NCBI GenBank assembly: GCA_900767645.1 | Contig: CAAFZY010000032.1 | Coordinates: forward strand, 1-6,089 | Direction: 5' to 3' | DNA length: 6,089 nt | DNA from: Alphaproteobacteria bacterium | GTDB lineage: Bacteria; Pseudomonadota; Alphaproteobacteria; RF32; CAG-239 | Notes under the pieces: generated by a model | Told to the model about the DNA's origin: nothing | Database searches by the model: none | The model's input: only the letters and a program-made list of their open reading frames with translations | Shown here: positions 1 through 6,019 of the stretch, piece by piece | How positions within the stretch are numbered: position 1 is the stretch's first letter | Layout: each line of letters begins with the position of its first letter | Translations under genes and position numbers: made by a program

Positions 1-174
1 CATAGTGTCACACTCCGGCTTGACCGGAGTGTCCAGGTGGAAGAAATTTGCTACTTTGTTTGACCTGGATATTCGGGTCAAGCCCGAATATGACAATATA
101 GGGGTGGTATCAGGCTTTCCGCCTAAGTATGACATAGTGTGGTGTAAAAAGCGGCTAAAATATGATTTCATCAT
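1..174 (-). CDS. Possible partial CDS, hypothetical, open through left edge
   Basis: On the minus strand a reading frame opens at ATG (174-172), immediately followed by a second ATG (171-169), and stays open for all 58 codons to the window edge. A strong Shine-Dalgarno GAGGAG (minus strand, positions 187-182) lies 7 nt upstream. The peptide begins MMKSYFSRFLHHTMSYLGGK. It then reads through the palindromic hairpins of this region as SYSGLTRISRSN and LDTPVKPECDT, with no membrane segment or known catalytic motif. I do not recognise a family. Either a palindromic repeat has inserted in frame into a real gene, or the frame is open only because such repeats tend to be stop-free. The good SD and start favour a gene; the content, mostly repeat, argues against. 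The opposite-strand frame across the same bases (5-214) has no such SD and I do not call it. Confidence 0.3.
   Translation of the reverse strand, partial: MMKSYFSRFLHHTMSYLGGKPDTTPILSYSGLTRISRSNKVANFFHLDTPVKPECDTM
6..95. repeat. Double-hairpin palindromic repeat element
   Basis: Two hairpins stand in inverted orientation around a 26-bp spacer (38-63). The left one has arms 11-18 and 24-31 (CACTCCGG/CCGGAGTG) around loop CTTGA (19-23), flanked by TGTCA (6-10) and TCCAGG (32-37). The right one has arms 70-77 and 83-90 (TATTCGGG/CCCGAATA) around TCAAG (78-82), flanked by CCTGGA (64-69) and TGACA (91-95). Read on the opposite strand, the right unit has the same flanks and loop as the left. Only the stem bases differ, and each change is matched by a compensating change in the other arm. 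This is the behaviour of a dispersed hairpin-forming repeat, similar in style to the palindromic elements of Rickettsia and other alphaproteobacteria. Whether it is dispersed in this genome cannot be seen here. Confidence 0.75.
106..134. repeat. Degenerate third copy of the hairpin unit
   Basis: A short stem AGGC (112-115)/GCCT (121-124) closes a 5-nt loop TTTCC. It is followed by TGACA (130-134), the same terminal flank that follows the right hairpin at 91-95. On the minus strand both units start TGTCATA and both end in ATACC or ATATCC, so this looks like a decayed relative of the 64-95 hairpin. The outer stem pairing is mostly lost. Confidence 0.45.
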
Positions 175-176
175 TA

Positions 177-212
177 AAAATCTCCTCAAAAAGATTAATT
201 TGAGAAGATTTT
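177..212 (-). promoter_or_regulatory. 14-bp hairpin: SD-sequestering leader or weak terminator
   Basis: Arms 177-190 and 199-212 enclose an 8-nt loop (191-198). All positions pair except 184/205. That position is a C-A mismatch in a plus-strand RNA but a G-U wobble in a minus-strand RNA, so the structure is better formed in minus-strand transcripts. On that strand the 3' arm contains GAGGAG, the Shine-Dalgarno of the frame starting at 174, so the folded RNA would hide it. The 3' arm ends in TTTT and is followed by TA, so the hairpin could instead be an AT-rich terminator for the transcript carrying uvrD and the small ORF at 268-336. A T10 tract at 221-230 lies 8 nt beyond it on the plus strand. 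The sequence alone does not decide between these roles. Confidence 0.5.
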
Positions 213-267
213 AGCTCGCGTTTTTTTTTTGCAATATTTACGAGTCAGTGCTGTGCATAAGTTGTAT

Positions 268-336
268 TTAATATGCAAAAGTGATAATCAGCGCAAAGGC
301 AAACACCAGCAAAACTATCCAATGCCAAATTTTCAT
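268..336 (-). CDS. Predicted 22-aa single-span membrane peptide
   Basis: A 22-codon minus-strand ORF runs from ATG (336-334) to TAA (270-268), with Shine-Dalgarno GAGGGG (349-344) at 7 nt spacing. The peptide starts MKIWHW. Its remainder is nearly all hydrophobic (Ile, Val, Leu, Phe, Ala) up to the end FAY, giving one predicted membrane helix at about residues 4-20. The only charge-capable residues, Lys2 and His5, are at the N-terminus, which suggests an N-in orientation. It lies 63 bp downstream of the uvrD stop on the same strand and has its own candidate promoter. I do not recognise a family. Very small hydrophobic proteins of this kind are often envelope-stress or transporter-modulating peptides, but nothing here assigns a function. 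The good SD and uniform hydrophobicity argue for a real gene; the short length leaves chance possible. Confidence 0.5.
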   Translation of the reverse strand: MKIWHWIVLLVFAFALIITFAY

Positions 337-368
337 AGCTTTTCCCCTCAAACATAACTGCAATACAG

Positions 369-398
369 ATTATGTAATCAGGGTTATGAATTTTACAA
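369..398 (-). promoter_or_regulatory. Candidate promoter for the 22-aa ORF
   Basis: On the minus strand TTGTAA (398-393) and CATAAT (374-369, one mismatch to TATAAT) are 18 bp apart. Transcription would begin near 362, about 13 nt before the GAGGGG ribosome binding site. The -35 match is only 4 of 6, so read-through from uvrD is an equally possible source of transcript. Confidence 0.3.
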
Positions 399-399
399 G

Positions 400-2703
400 T
401 TATACTTTTTTAAGATAAGTTCCCATAATTTTTTTGCGCCCGTATTTGTCAAAAAACACTTCGCATTTTTGCCCGTCCACACTTAAAATTTTGCCGTAGC
501 CGAACGAGGCGTGATATACGCGCTGACCTTTCAGGCTGTCGGAAGATGACGCGTAGTCATCAGCAGGCTCATAGCTGTATTCGTGCTCGCTGTATTCAGC
601 ATAATCTGAGGTTTGGCTATGTTTGTTTGCTTTTTTATAATCATTATTCGGTTTGCGTCGATAACTGCTGAAATTTTGATAGCCGCCGCTGTAATAACGA
701 TTGGCATTGTTGCTGATTGCCAAACAATCAGATGGCAACTCGTTAAAAAAGCGCGACGGCGTGTTGTTTTGCCATTGTCCGTAAATGCGACGAGTAAAGG
801 CGGTTAAAATATAAAGCTTTTCGCGGGCGCGTGTAATGGCAACATAGGCTAAACGGCGCTCTTCTTCCAGTGCGTTTTTGCCGCCCTCATCAAGCGCGCG
901 TTGGTGCGGAAATAAACCTTCTTCCCACCCCGGTAAAAACACTACCTTAAATTCAAGACCTTTGGCGGAGTGCAGTGTAATTAACAGCACTTTGTTAGAA
1001 TCAACGGCGCTGTCGTTATCCATAACTAAACTTACATGCTCTAAAAATTCAGCCAGAGTGGGGTAATTATCGGTATCACCCATTACGCCGACCAATTCTT
1101 TTAAGTTTTCAATACGTCCGGGGGCTTCAGCCGATTTATCATTTTTAAGCATGTCCAAGTAACCGGAATCGTCTAAGACCTGTGCGGCTAAGTCATCAGG
1201 GCTGACTATTTGCGCGGCTTTTTGCCATTCTTTGAAGTGTTCCGTTAGCTCTGTCAGGGCGGTTTTGCTTTTGCCGGTAATCAAGCCGTTTTCAAGCATT
1301 TCATTAACGGCGTCAAACATGGAAATATGGTGCTCACGGGCGTAATCCTGAAATTTTTCAACGCTTTTGGCGCCGATGCCGCGCGCCGGCTTGTTAATAA
1401 TGCGTTCAAAAGCCAAATCGTCGGCCGGTTGTAAAATTACTCTGAAATAAGCAAGCAAATCGCGCACTTCCTGCCGCTCATAGAATTTTGGGCCGCCGAT
1501 AACCTGATAAGGAATGGCTTCGGTAATAAATTTTTCTTCAAACTCGCGGGTTTGAAAAGCCGTGCGCACCAGAACCGCCATATCGGAATATTGATAGCCG
1601 GAACGTTTTAAGTTTTCAATTTCATCAGCCACATATTTGGCTTCTTCTTCGCCGTTGTAGGTGCTTATAACTTTAATTTTTTCATTCGGGCAACGGTTGG
1701 CGGGGGAGTTTTCTGCCACTTTGAGGGTTTTGCCGAGTCTTGCCTCGTTGTGTCCGATTAAGTTGGAGGCGGCTCTTAAAATATTGCCGGTGGAACGATA
1801 ATTGCGTTCAAGGCGGATAATTTTGGCGTTGCTGAAATCTTTTTCAAAGCGCAAAATATTTTCAACTTCGGCGCCTCGCCATGAATAAATGGATTGATCA
1901 TCATCGCCCACGCAGCATAAGTTATGATGAATTTGTGAAAGCAGGCGCAAAAACATATATTGCGTAACGTTGGTGTCTTGATACTCATCAACCATAATGT
2001 ATTTGAACTGATTTTGATATTTTTGTACAACCTCTTGGTTTTCAAGCAAAATTTTGAGGGTGTAAAGCAAAATGTCGCCAAAATCAACGCAGTTAAGCTC
2101 AAGCATACGCGCCTGATATTTTTGATAAACCATTAAAGTGATGTTGTCTTTGTTATCGGCGGCAACTTTATCTACCGGCAGATTTTTATCTTTCCAACGC
2201 TGAATTTTATCTACAAATGCTTGCGGCGGATACTTTTTTTCATCAATGCCTTCGGCTTCAAGAATTTGCTTAATCAGCCGGCGTTGGTCGTCCTCGCCCA
2301 AAATGGTAAAATTAGATTTTAAGCCGGCAAGTTCGGCATGTGAACGTAAAATTTTTACGCAAATGCTGTGGAATGTGCCAAGCCAAACCGAATCGGCAAC
2401 TCCGCCAATCATTTCCTGCACGCGGTTTTTCATTTCTTTGGCGGCGCGGTTGGTAAAGGTGACAACCAGACAATTCCATGGCTCGGCCTTCATGGTGGCT
2501 AAAATATATGCCAAGCGTGTGGTTAAAACTTTGGTTTTGCCGGTTCCGGCGCCAGATAGCACCAAGAGCGGGCCTTCGGTGGTTTCAACCGCTTGCCGCT
2601 GTTCCGGATTTAAGGTGTTCAGCCACGCATATTCAGGACGCAGAGCGCTGATATTGTCATAATCTTGAGCGGCGGAATCTTCCAAATCAAAAATGTTGTT
2701 CAT
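400..2703 (-). CDS. uvrD: ATP-dependent DNA helicase UvrD/PcrA type
   Basis: This is a 767-aa superfamily 1A 3'-5' DNA helicase, the enzyme that unwinds DNA in nucleotide excision and mismatch repair and clears protein from DNA. All helicase motifs are present in order: Q motif LNPEQRQAV (31-39), Walker A GAGTGKT (51-57), Ia VTFTNRAAKEM (81-91), GTFHS (109-113), Walker B VDEYQDTN (238-245), III VGDDDQSIYSWRGA (265-278), IV RLERNYRST (297-305), V LITLHSAKGLEF (574-585) and VI EERRLAYVAITRARE (614-628). A 2B-type region spans about 380-550, including GGPKFYERQEVRD (403-415). A Tyr/Ser/Asn-rich linker (about 665-722) leads to a C-terminal module, RVYHASFGYGKI (728-739), like the Tudor-like RNA polymerase-binding end of UvrD/PcrA. 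The length is normal for the family. The start is ATG with a modest SD AAGAAG (2718-2713) 9 nt upstream. It is divergent from moxR. UvrD is favoured over Rep because of the C-terminal module, though uvrD/pcrA naming is partly lineage convention. Confidence 0.95.
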   Translation of the reverse strand: MNNIFDLEDSAAQDYDNISALRPEYAWLNTLNPEQRQAVETTEGPLLVLSGAGTGKTKVLTTRLAYILATMKAEPWNCLVVTFTNRAAKEMKNRVQEMIGGVADSVWLGTFHSICVKILRSHAELAGLKSNFTILGEDDQRRLIKQILEAEGIDEKKYPPQAFVDKIQRWKDKNLPVDKVAADNKDNITLMVYQKYQARMLELNCVDFGDILLYTLKILLENQEVVQKYQNQFKYIMVDEYQDTNVTQYMFLRLLSQIHHNLCCVGDDDQSIYSWRGAEVENILRFEKDFSNAKIIRLERNYRSTGNILRAASNLIGHNEARLGKTLKVAENSPANRCPNEKIKVISTYNGEEEAKYVADEIENLKRSGYQYSDMAVLVRTAFQTREFEEKFITEAIPYQVIGGPKFYERQEVRDLLAYFRVILQPADDLAFERIINKPARGIGAKSVEKFQDYAREHHISMFDAVNEMLENGLITGKSKTALTELTEHFKEWQKAAQIVSPDDLAAQVLDDSGYLDMLKNDKSAEAPGRIENLKELVGVMGDTDNYPTLAEFLEHVSLVMDNDSAVDSNKVLLITLHSAKGLEFKVVFLPGWEEGLFPHQRALDEGGKNALEEERRLAYVAITRAREKLYILTAFTRRIYGQWQNNTPSRFFNELPSDCLAISNNANRYYSGGYQNFSSYRRKPNNDYKKANKHSQTSDYAEYSEHEYSYEPADDYASSSDSLKGQRVYHASFGYGKILSVDGQKCEVFFDKYGRKKIMGTYLKKV

Positions 2704-2807
2704 GGTGCATTACTTCTTGTTTTTTTAACCGATTAGCCATATATATAATATTATTATCCGAAAGGAAAGATATTTTATAGGCACTTATGAACAATTACGA
2801 GGTTATT
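2704..2807. promoter_or_regulatory. Divergent uvrD/moxR promoter region
   Basis: This AT-rich stretch must carry the promoters of both divergent genes. Plus-strand candidates are TTGTTT (2717-2722) with TATATA (2740-2745) at 17 bp spacing, overlapping a perfect TATAAT (2744-2749). A 10-bp perfect palindrome ATAATATTAT (2745-2754) sits over the -10 area and could be an operator or just AT-rich promoter sequence. I could not place a convincing -35 for uvrD on the minus strand. SD-like AAAGGAAAG (2761-2769) is too far from either candidate moxR start to serve it. Confidence 0.4.
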
Positions 2808-3797
2808 ATGTCAGAATTGCGCGATAAAATCATAAATTTAAAAAATCATTTGGAAGAACGGATTGTCGGTCAGGAAGATTTGGTTAAAAAATTGCTGATT
2901 ACCATGCTTGCCGGCGGTCATGCTTTGGTTGAAGGAGCTCCGGGGCTTGCTAAAACCAAAGCGATTAAAACGCTTGCCGACAGTGTAAATGCTGATTTCA
3001 GCCGTATTCAGTTTACGCCTGATTTGCTGCCGTCGGATATTACCGGAAGCGATATATATGTTGCCACTTCCGGCAATTTTGAGTTCAGACGCGGACCGAT
3101 TTTTGCCAACTTTGTGCTCGCCGATGAAATTAACCGCGCGCCCGCTAAGGTGCAATCGGCGTTGTTGGAGGCTATGGCGGAATGGCAGGTCAGCGTCGGC
3201 GGCAAACGTTATGCTTTACCTGAATTATTTATGGTGCTTGCCACCCAAAACCCGATTGAGCATGAAGGTACTTATAATTTGCCTGAAGCGCAGCTTGACC
3301 GTTTTTTACTGTATATAAAAATTAATCAGCCTGATGCTAAAACCGAAAAGAAAATTTTGGAATTGGTGCGCGCGGAAGATAAAACTTGTAAAGACGGAAA
3401 AATTTGCCGACAGGAAGCGGAAAAGTCGTTTGCCAAGCTTGATATTGCCGAAATATTGGCGGCTCAGCGCGAGGTTTTGGACGTGTATACTTCTGAAGCA
3501 GTGGAACAATATTTAATTCAGTTGATTATGGCAACCCGCAAGCCTGAAAAATATAACGGCGAGCTTGCAGGTGCGGTTCGATTCGGAGCAAGTCCGCGCG
3601 CCACCATTGCGCTTGATAAGTGTGCCAAAATCAATGCATGGCTTGAAGGACGTGATTTTGTTACGCCGGAAGATATTCAGGCTGTTGTTTACGATGTTTT
3701 GCGGCATCGTATAATCTTGAGTTTTGAGGCGCAGGCGGAAGGTGTAACTGCCGATAACGTTATCGGTTCGCTGTTAAAAGCAGTGCCGTTGCCGTAA
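2808..3797 (+). CDS. moxR: MoxR-family AAA+ ATPase
   Basis: A 329-aa MoxR-type AAA+ ATPase of the AAA_3 class. These are chaperone-like ATPases that work with vWA-domain partners in cofactor insertion, protein-complex maturation or stress resistance. Visible elements, numbered from the start chosen here: Walker A GAPGLAKT (43-50), Walker B VLADEINR (103-110), sensor 1 LATQNP (144-149), the LPEAQLDRF segment (158-166) and sensor 2 GASPRA (260-265), followed by the helical lid. There is no signal peptide or membrane segment, so it is cytoplasmic. I chose ATG 2808 because GAGG (2799-2802) lies 5 nt upstream and the protein then begins MSELRDKI, typical of the family. An in-frame ATG at 2787 would add 7 residues but lacks a clear SD. 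The DUF58 gene starts 12 bp after its stop, so the two are probably co-transcribed and the DUF58 protein is the likely partner. Confidence 0.93.
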   Translation: MSELRDKIINLKNHLEERIVGQEDLVKKLLITMLAGGHALVEGAPGLAKTKAIKTLADSVNADFSRIQFTPDLLPSDITGSDIYVATSGNFEFRRGPIFANFVLADEINRAPAKVQSALLEAMAEWQVSVGGKRYALPELFMVLATQNPIEHEGTYNLPEAQLDRFLLYIKINQPDAKTEKKILELVRAEDKTCKDGKICRQEAEKSFAKLDIAEILAAQREVLDVYTSEAVEQYLIQLIMATRKPEKYNGELAGAVRFGASPRATIALDKCAKINAWLEGRDFVTPEDIQAVVYDVLRHRIILSFEAQAEGVTADNVIGSLLKAVPLP

Positions 3798-3809
3798 GCG
3801 GAGGCGCTG

Positions 3810-4754
3810 ATGTTTAATTTTAAGAGCATCGCCGATTTATTAAAGTCAGAACAGCCGCCGAAAGTGAATGCGGCGTTGGCGGCAGATTTTAAGCAGATGG
3901 CTTTGATGCGGCGTTATGTTCCGTATTTGCGCGATTTTAAGCTTAATCAAACCTCATTGCAGGCAGGAGATTCTCGTTCGGCTTTTAAGGGCAGAGGTAT
4001 TGAGTTTGAAGAAGTTCGCGCTTATAATTACGGCGATGATGTGCGCGATATTGATTGGCGGGTTACGGCGCGTAAAAATCAGCCGTTTACCAAACTTTAT
4101 AATGAAGAAAAAGACCGCGAGGTTTATATTTGGCTTGATTTGTCGGCCAAAATGCGCTTTGGCACCAAGCATGAGCTTAAATCGGTTACGGTTGCAAAAA
4201 CCGCGGCTTTAATTGCTTGGTATGCGCTTGAAAACAAAGATCGCGTGGGTATGGCCGTGTTTGACGGCAATAAAACGCTTATTTTTGAGCCTAAGCGCAC
4301 GGTTGATAATTTGTTTGCGGTTTTTAAACAGATTGAAAAAATCGCCGCCGAAAGTTTATATCAAACAAACGAATCGGGCAGCGCGATTAAATCATTAAAA
4401 CTTTTACAGCAAAAAGCCAAGCATCGGGCAATTGTTTTTGTTGTCGGTTCGTTTACCGATATGGAGGCAGAATCTTCGGCGCTTCTTTCCGCTTTTGCCC
4501 GTAATCATGAGCTTTATTTGATAAATGTTTTTGATGAGCTTGAAGATAAAGCTCCGCCGGCAGGTGAATATTTGGCGCAATATCATAATCAAAAGCAACT
4601 TTTGGCGGTTTCAGGCAAAGCTTTTGCGGAAGATTATCGTCAATATTTTGCCGAAAAACGCCAAAAAATAAAAAAATTTTGCGCTAAAATTAATTGTCGA
4701 TATCGCGAGGTAAGGGCTGATTTGCCTATATATAAGCAAATAAAGCCGGTTTAA
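3810..4754 (+). CDS. DUF58 domain protein, MoxR partner with vWA-like fold
   Basis: A 314-aa DUF58 protein. The family signature is clear at residues 61-86: GRGIEFEEVRAYNYGDD, then VRDIDWRVTA. A vWA-like region follows, beginning at VYIWLDLSAKMRFGT (105-119). The MIDAS-type DxSxS motif is incomplete: Asp110 and Ser112 are present but Lys114 replaces the second Ser. Asp217 (in GSFTDME) may fill the later acidic position. No membrane span is seen, so this is the short soluble form rather than the longer membrane-anchored form. ATG follows GGAGG (3800-3804) by 5 nt, and the gene starts 12 bp after moxR. Family knowledge says such proteins act with MoxR ATPases; the client here is unknown. None of the BatA/BatB-like vWA membrane genes or DUF4159-like genes that often follow this pair lies downstream. 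Confidence 0.9.
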   Translation: MFNFKSIADLLKSEQPPKVNAALAADFKQMALMRRYVPYLRDFKLNQTSLQAGDSRSAFKGRGIEFEEVRAYNYGDDVRDIDWRVTARKNQPFTKLYNEEKDREVYIWLDLSAKMRFGTKHELKSVTVAKTAALIAWYALENKDRVGMAVFDGNKTLIFEPKRTVDNLFAVFKQIEKIAAESLYQTNESGSAIKSLKLLQQKAKHRAIVFVVGSFTDMEAESSALLSAFARNHELYLINVFDELEDKAPPAGEYLAQYHNQKQLLAVSGKAFAEDYRQYFAEKRQKIKKFCAKINCRYREVRADLPIYKQIKPV

Positions 4755-4771
4755 CGACACCAATTCAAAAC

Positions 4772-4798
4772 TTGACATAAAAGATTTATAATGATAAT
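4772..4798 (+). promoter_or_regulatory. Candidate promoter of the TPR gene
   Basis: A perfect TTGACA (4772-4777) is followed after 15 bp by GATAAT (4793-4798), one mismatch from TATAAT. The spacing is slightly short. A perfect TATAAT at 4787-4792 is too close (9 bp) to use this -35. The same TTGACA box is used 45 bp before the tRNA gene downstream, which supports it as the genome's preferred -35. It implies a leader of about 40 nt and separates the TPR gene from the moxR-DUF58 unit. Confidence 0.55.
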
Positions 4799-4842
4799 GT
4801 AATTTTCACCAATTATTTTGTAACTTTGGAAAAGAGAAGAAA

Positions 4843-5799
4843 ATGGTAAAAATGAACGACAACAACGCCTATAAAAGAGGGCAGGAATTATTAGACAGCG
4901 GTATGTATAAAGAGGCTGTTGCACAATTTGATGAAGTTTTGAAAGAACAGCCGGATTCATGGAAAGCTATGAACTCCAAGGGTTTTGCTTTTCAAAAAAT
5001 GAGCCGTTATACTGATGCGGTTGAATGTTTTGATAAGGCTCTTTTATTGAACCCGAAATCGGTTGAGGTACTTAACAATAAAGGTGTTACCCTTTCAATG
5101 CGCGGACTTTATAAAGAGGCTATCGCCTGCTTTGATGAAGCTTTTGCCATTGATCAAACCTCGCTTGAAGCTTTAAACGGTAAAGCAATTGCATTGCAAC
5201 ATATGTTTTTGTTCAAAGAAGCTTTGGATGTTTTGGAACAAGCTATGAAAATAGACAATAAACACCCGCAAACCTTGCTCAGTATTGCGGTTACGCTCCA
5301 AAAACTTAAACAATATGACCGCTCAATCGCCTTTTTCAAAAAAGTTTTGTCATCTGATAAAACCAATGTTAAAGCATGGAACGGTATCGGTGTTACCTAT
5401 CAGTTAATGGGCGATAATGATTCCGCCTTGAAATGTTTTACCAAAATCTTAAATATTAACAGCAGCGAAATTCAGGCATGGATTAGTATCGGCTTTGTTT
5501 ATCAAAAAATGTTTAAGTTTAAAGACGCTCTCAAATGTTACAAAAAAGCTCAACAGCTTGTAAACGGTCGTTATCATCACAAAATGTATGATGGTTTGGC
5601 TTCATGCTTAACTAAATTGTCTGAATTTGATCAAGCTATTGAAGTTTACAAACAAATCTTTCAGCATGAAGAAGGTAAAAAGAAGTGGGATGCTCAACGT
5701 TCAATTAAGTTTGTAAACAAATTGAAACGTAAAAAAGCTATCGGAACATTGCCTGATATTATGGCATCGGCTGATGCCGAAGGCGGCTCGGAAGAATAA
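4843..5799 (+). CDS. Tetratricopeptide repeat protein, cytoplasmic
   Basis: A 318-aa protein made almost entirely of TPR units with a 34-residue period. Approximate repeats are 6-38, 39-72, 73-106, 107-140, 141-174, 175-208, 209-242 and 246-278. Each shows the helix-A/helix-B pattern, for example GFAFQKMSRYTDAVECFDKA (47-66) and GVTLSMRGLYKEAIACFDEA (81-100), and most end with a short linker such as LNPKS. There is no signal peptide, membrane helix or catalytic domain. The tail (279-318) is first basic (KLKRKKAIG) and then acidic. It is therefore a protein-binding scaffold whose partner cannot be read from the sequence. The start ATG is preceded by a purine-rich GGAAAAGAGAAG (4828-4839); an in-frame ATG at 4852 is possible. 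The promoter before it and terminator after it suggest a monocistronic unit. TPR proteins do occur in MoxR (Bat) operons, but co-function with moxR is not shown here. Confidence 0.88.
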   Translation: MVKMNDNNAYKRGQELLDSGMYKEAVAQFDEVLKEQPDSWKAMNSKGFAFQKMSRYTDAVECFDKALLLNPKSVEVLNNKGVTLSMRGLYKEAIACFDEAFAIDQTSLEALNGKAIALQHMFLFKEALDVLEQAMKIDNKHPQTLLSIAVTLQKLKQYDRSIAFFKKVLSSDKTNVKAWNGIGVTYQLMGDNDSALKCFTKILNINSSEIQAWISIGFVYQKMFKFKDALKCYKKAQQLVNGRYHHKMYDGLASCLTKLSEFDQAIEVYKQIFQHEEGKKKWDAQRSIKFVNKLKRKKAIGTLPDIMASADAEGGSEE

Positions 5800-5817
5800 G
5801 CTTAAAGCCATCAAATT

Positions 5818-5849
5818 AAAGCGTCCGGTTATTTTGCGGGCGCTTTTTT
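5818..5849 (+). terminator. Intrinsic terminator after the TPR gene
   Basis: A 10-bp stem AAAGCGTCCG (5818-5827) pairs with CGGGCGCTTT (5837-5846) through one G-U pair, with a 9-nt loop, and runs into a T6 tract (5844-5849). It starts 19 nt after the TPR stop codon and is the best-formed terminator in the window. Confidence 0.9.
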
Positions 5850-5890
5850 GTTGCTGATATTGTTATTTTATAAAGTTTAGCAAAAAATGT

Positions 5891-5918
5891 TTGACATTAA
5901 AAATTTTTATTGTAATAT
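5891..5918 (+). promoter_or_regulatory. tRNA-Ala promoter
   Basis: A perfect TTGACA (5891-5896) is followed after 16 bp by TAATAT (5913-5918). A GC-rich discriminator GCCCGC (5919-5924) follows, of the kind found in stable-RNA promoters subject to stringent control. The mature tRNA begins 20 nt after the -10 box, leaving a short 5' leader for RNase P. Confidence 0.65.
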
Positions 5919-5938
5919 GCCCGCATACCATCACTGAT

Positions 5939-6014
5939 GGGGTTGTAGCTCAGTTGGGAGAGCGCCTCAATGGCATTGAGGAGGTCAGGGGTTCGATTCC
6001 CCTCAGCTCCACCA
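5939..6014 (+). tRNA. tRNA-Ala (anticodon GGC)
   Basis: A complete 76-nt cloverleaf with the 3' CCA encoded (6012-6014). The acceptor stem GGGGTTG (5939-5945) pairs with CAGCTCC (6004-6010) and contains G3-U70, the identity signal for alanyl-tRNA synthetase. The anticodon stem CCTCA/TGAGG (5965-5969, 5977-5981) holds loop ATGGCAT, giving anticodon GGC at 5972-5974, which reads GCC and GCU codons. The T arm is AGGGG-TTCGATT-CCCCT (5987-6003). It has its own promoter and terminator and is not linked to rRNA here. Confidence 0.97.
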
Positions 6015-6019
6015 ATAAC

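Noticed and set aside
1..140. CATAGTGT direct repeat (1-8 and 133-140) as a target-site duplication around an inserted element
   Set aside because: The first copy overlaps the TGTCA flank of the left hairpin and the second overlaps the flank of the degenerate hairpin, so the match may come from the repeat units themselves. Eight bases without the sequence left of position 1 is not enough to claim an insertion boundary.
5..214. Plus-strand 69-codon frame across the hairpin repeats
   Set aside because: No Shine-Dalgarno is visible, it consists largely of the palindromic repeat, and it ends inside the 177-212 hairpin. The opposite strand has a better start signal.
1..400. CRISPR array or integron-like array in the repeat-rich left end
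   Set aside because: Only three hairpin units occur, in mixed orientation, with unequal spacing and no unique-spacer pattern, and there is no cas or integrase gene.
1776..2102. Minus-strand 108-codon frame inside uvrD
   Set aside because: It is out of frame with an intact helicase on the same strand, covering motifs Walker B to IV; its composition (Ile/Phe/Lys/Ala-rich) shows no domain. It is a shadow frame.
2246..2662. Plus-strand 138-codon frame antisense to the uvrD N-terminus
   Set aside because: It lies wholly opposite the conserved Q motif, Walker A and Ia region, so its openness follows from uvrD codon usage. There is no SD or recognisable domain.
4787..4792. Perfect TATAAT upstream of the TPR gene as the -10 box
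   Set aside because: It is only 9 bp from the TTGACA box, too close for sigma-70-type recognition; GATAAT at 4793-4798 gives a more workable spacing.
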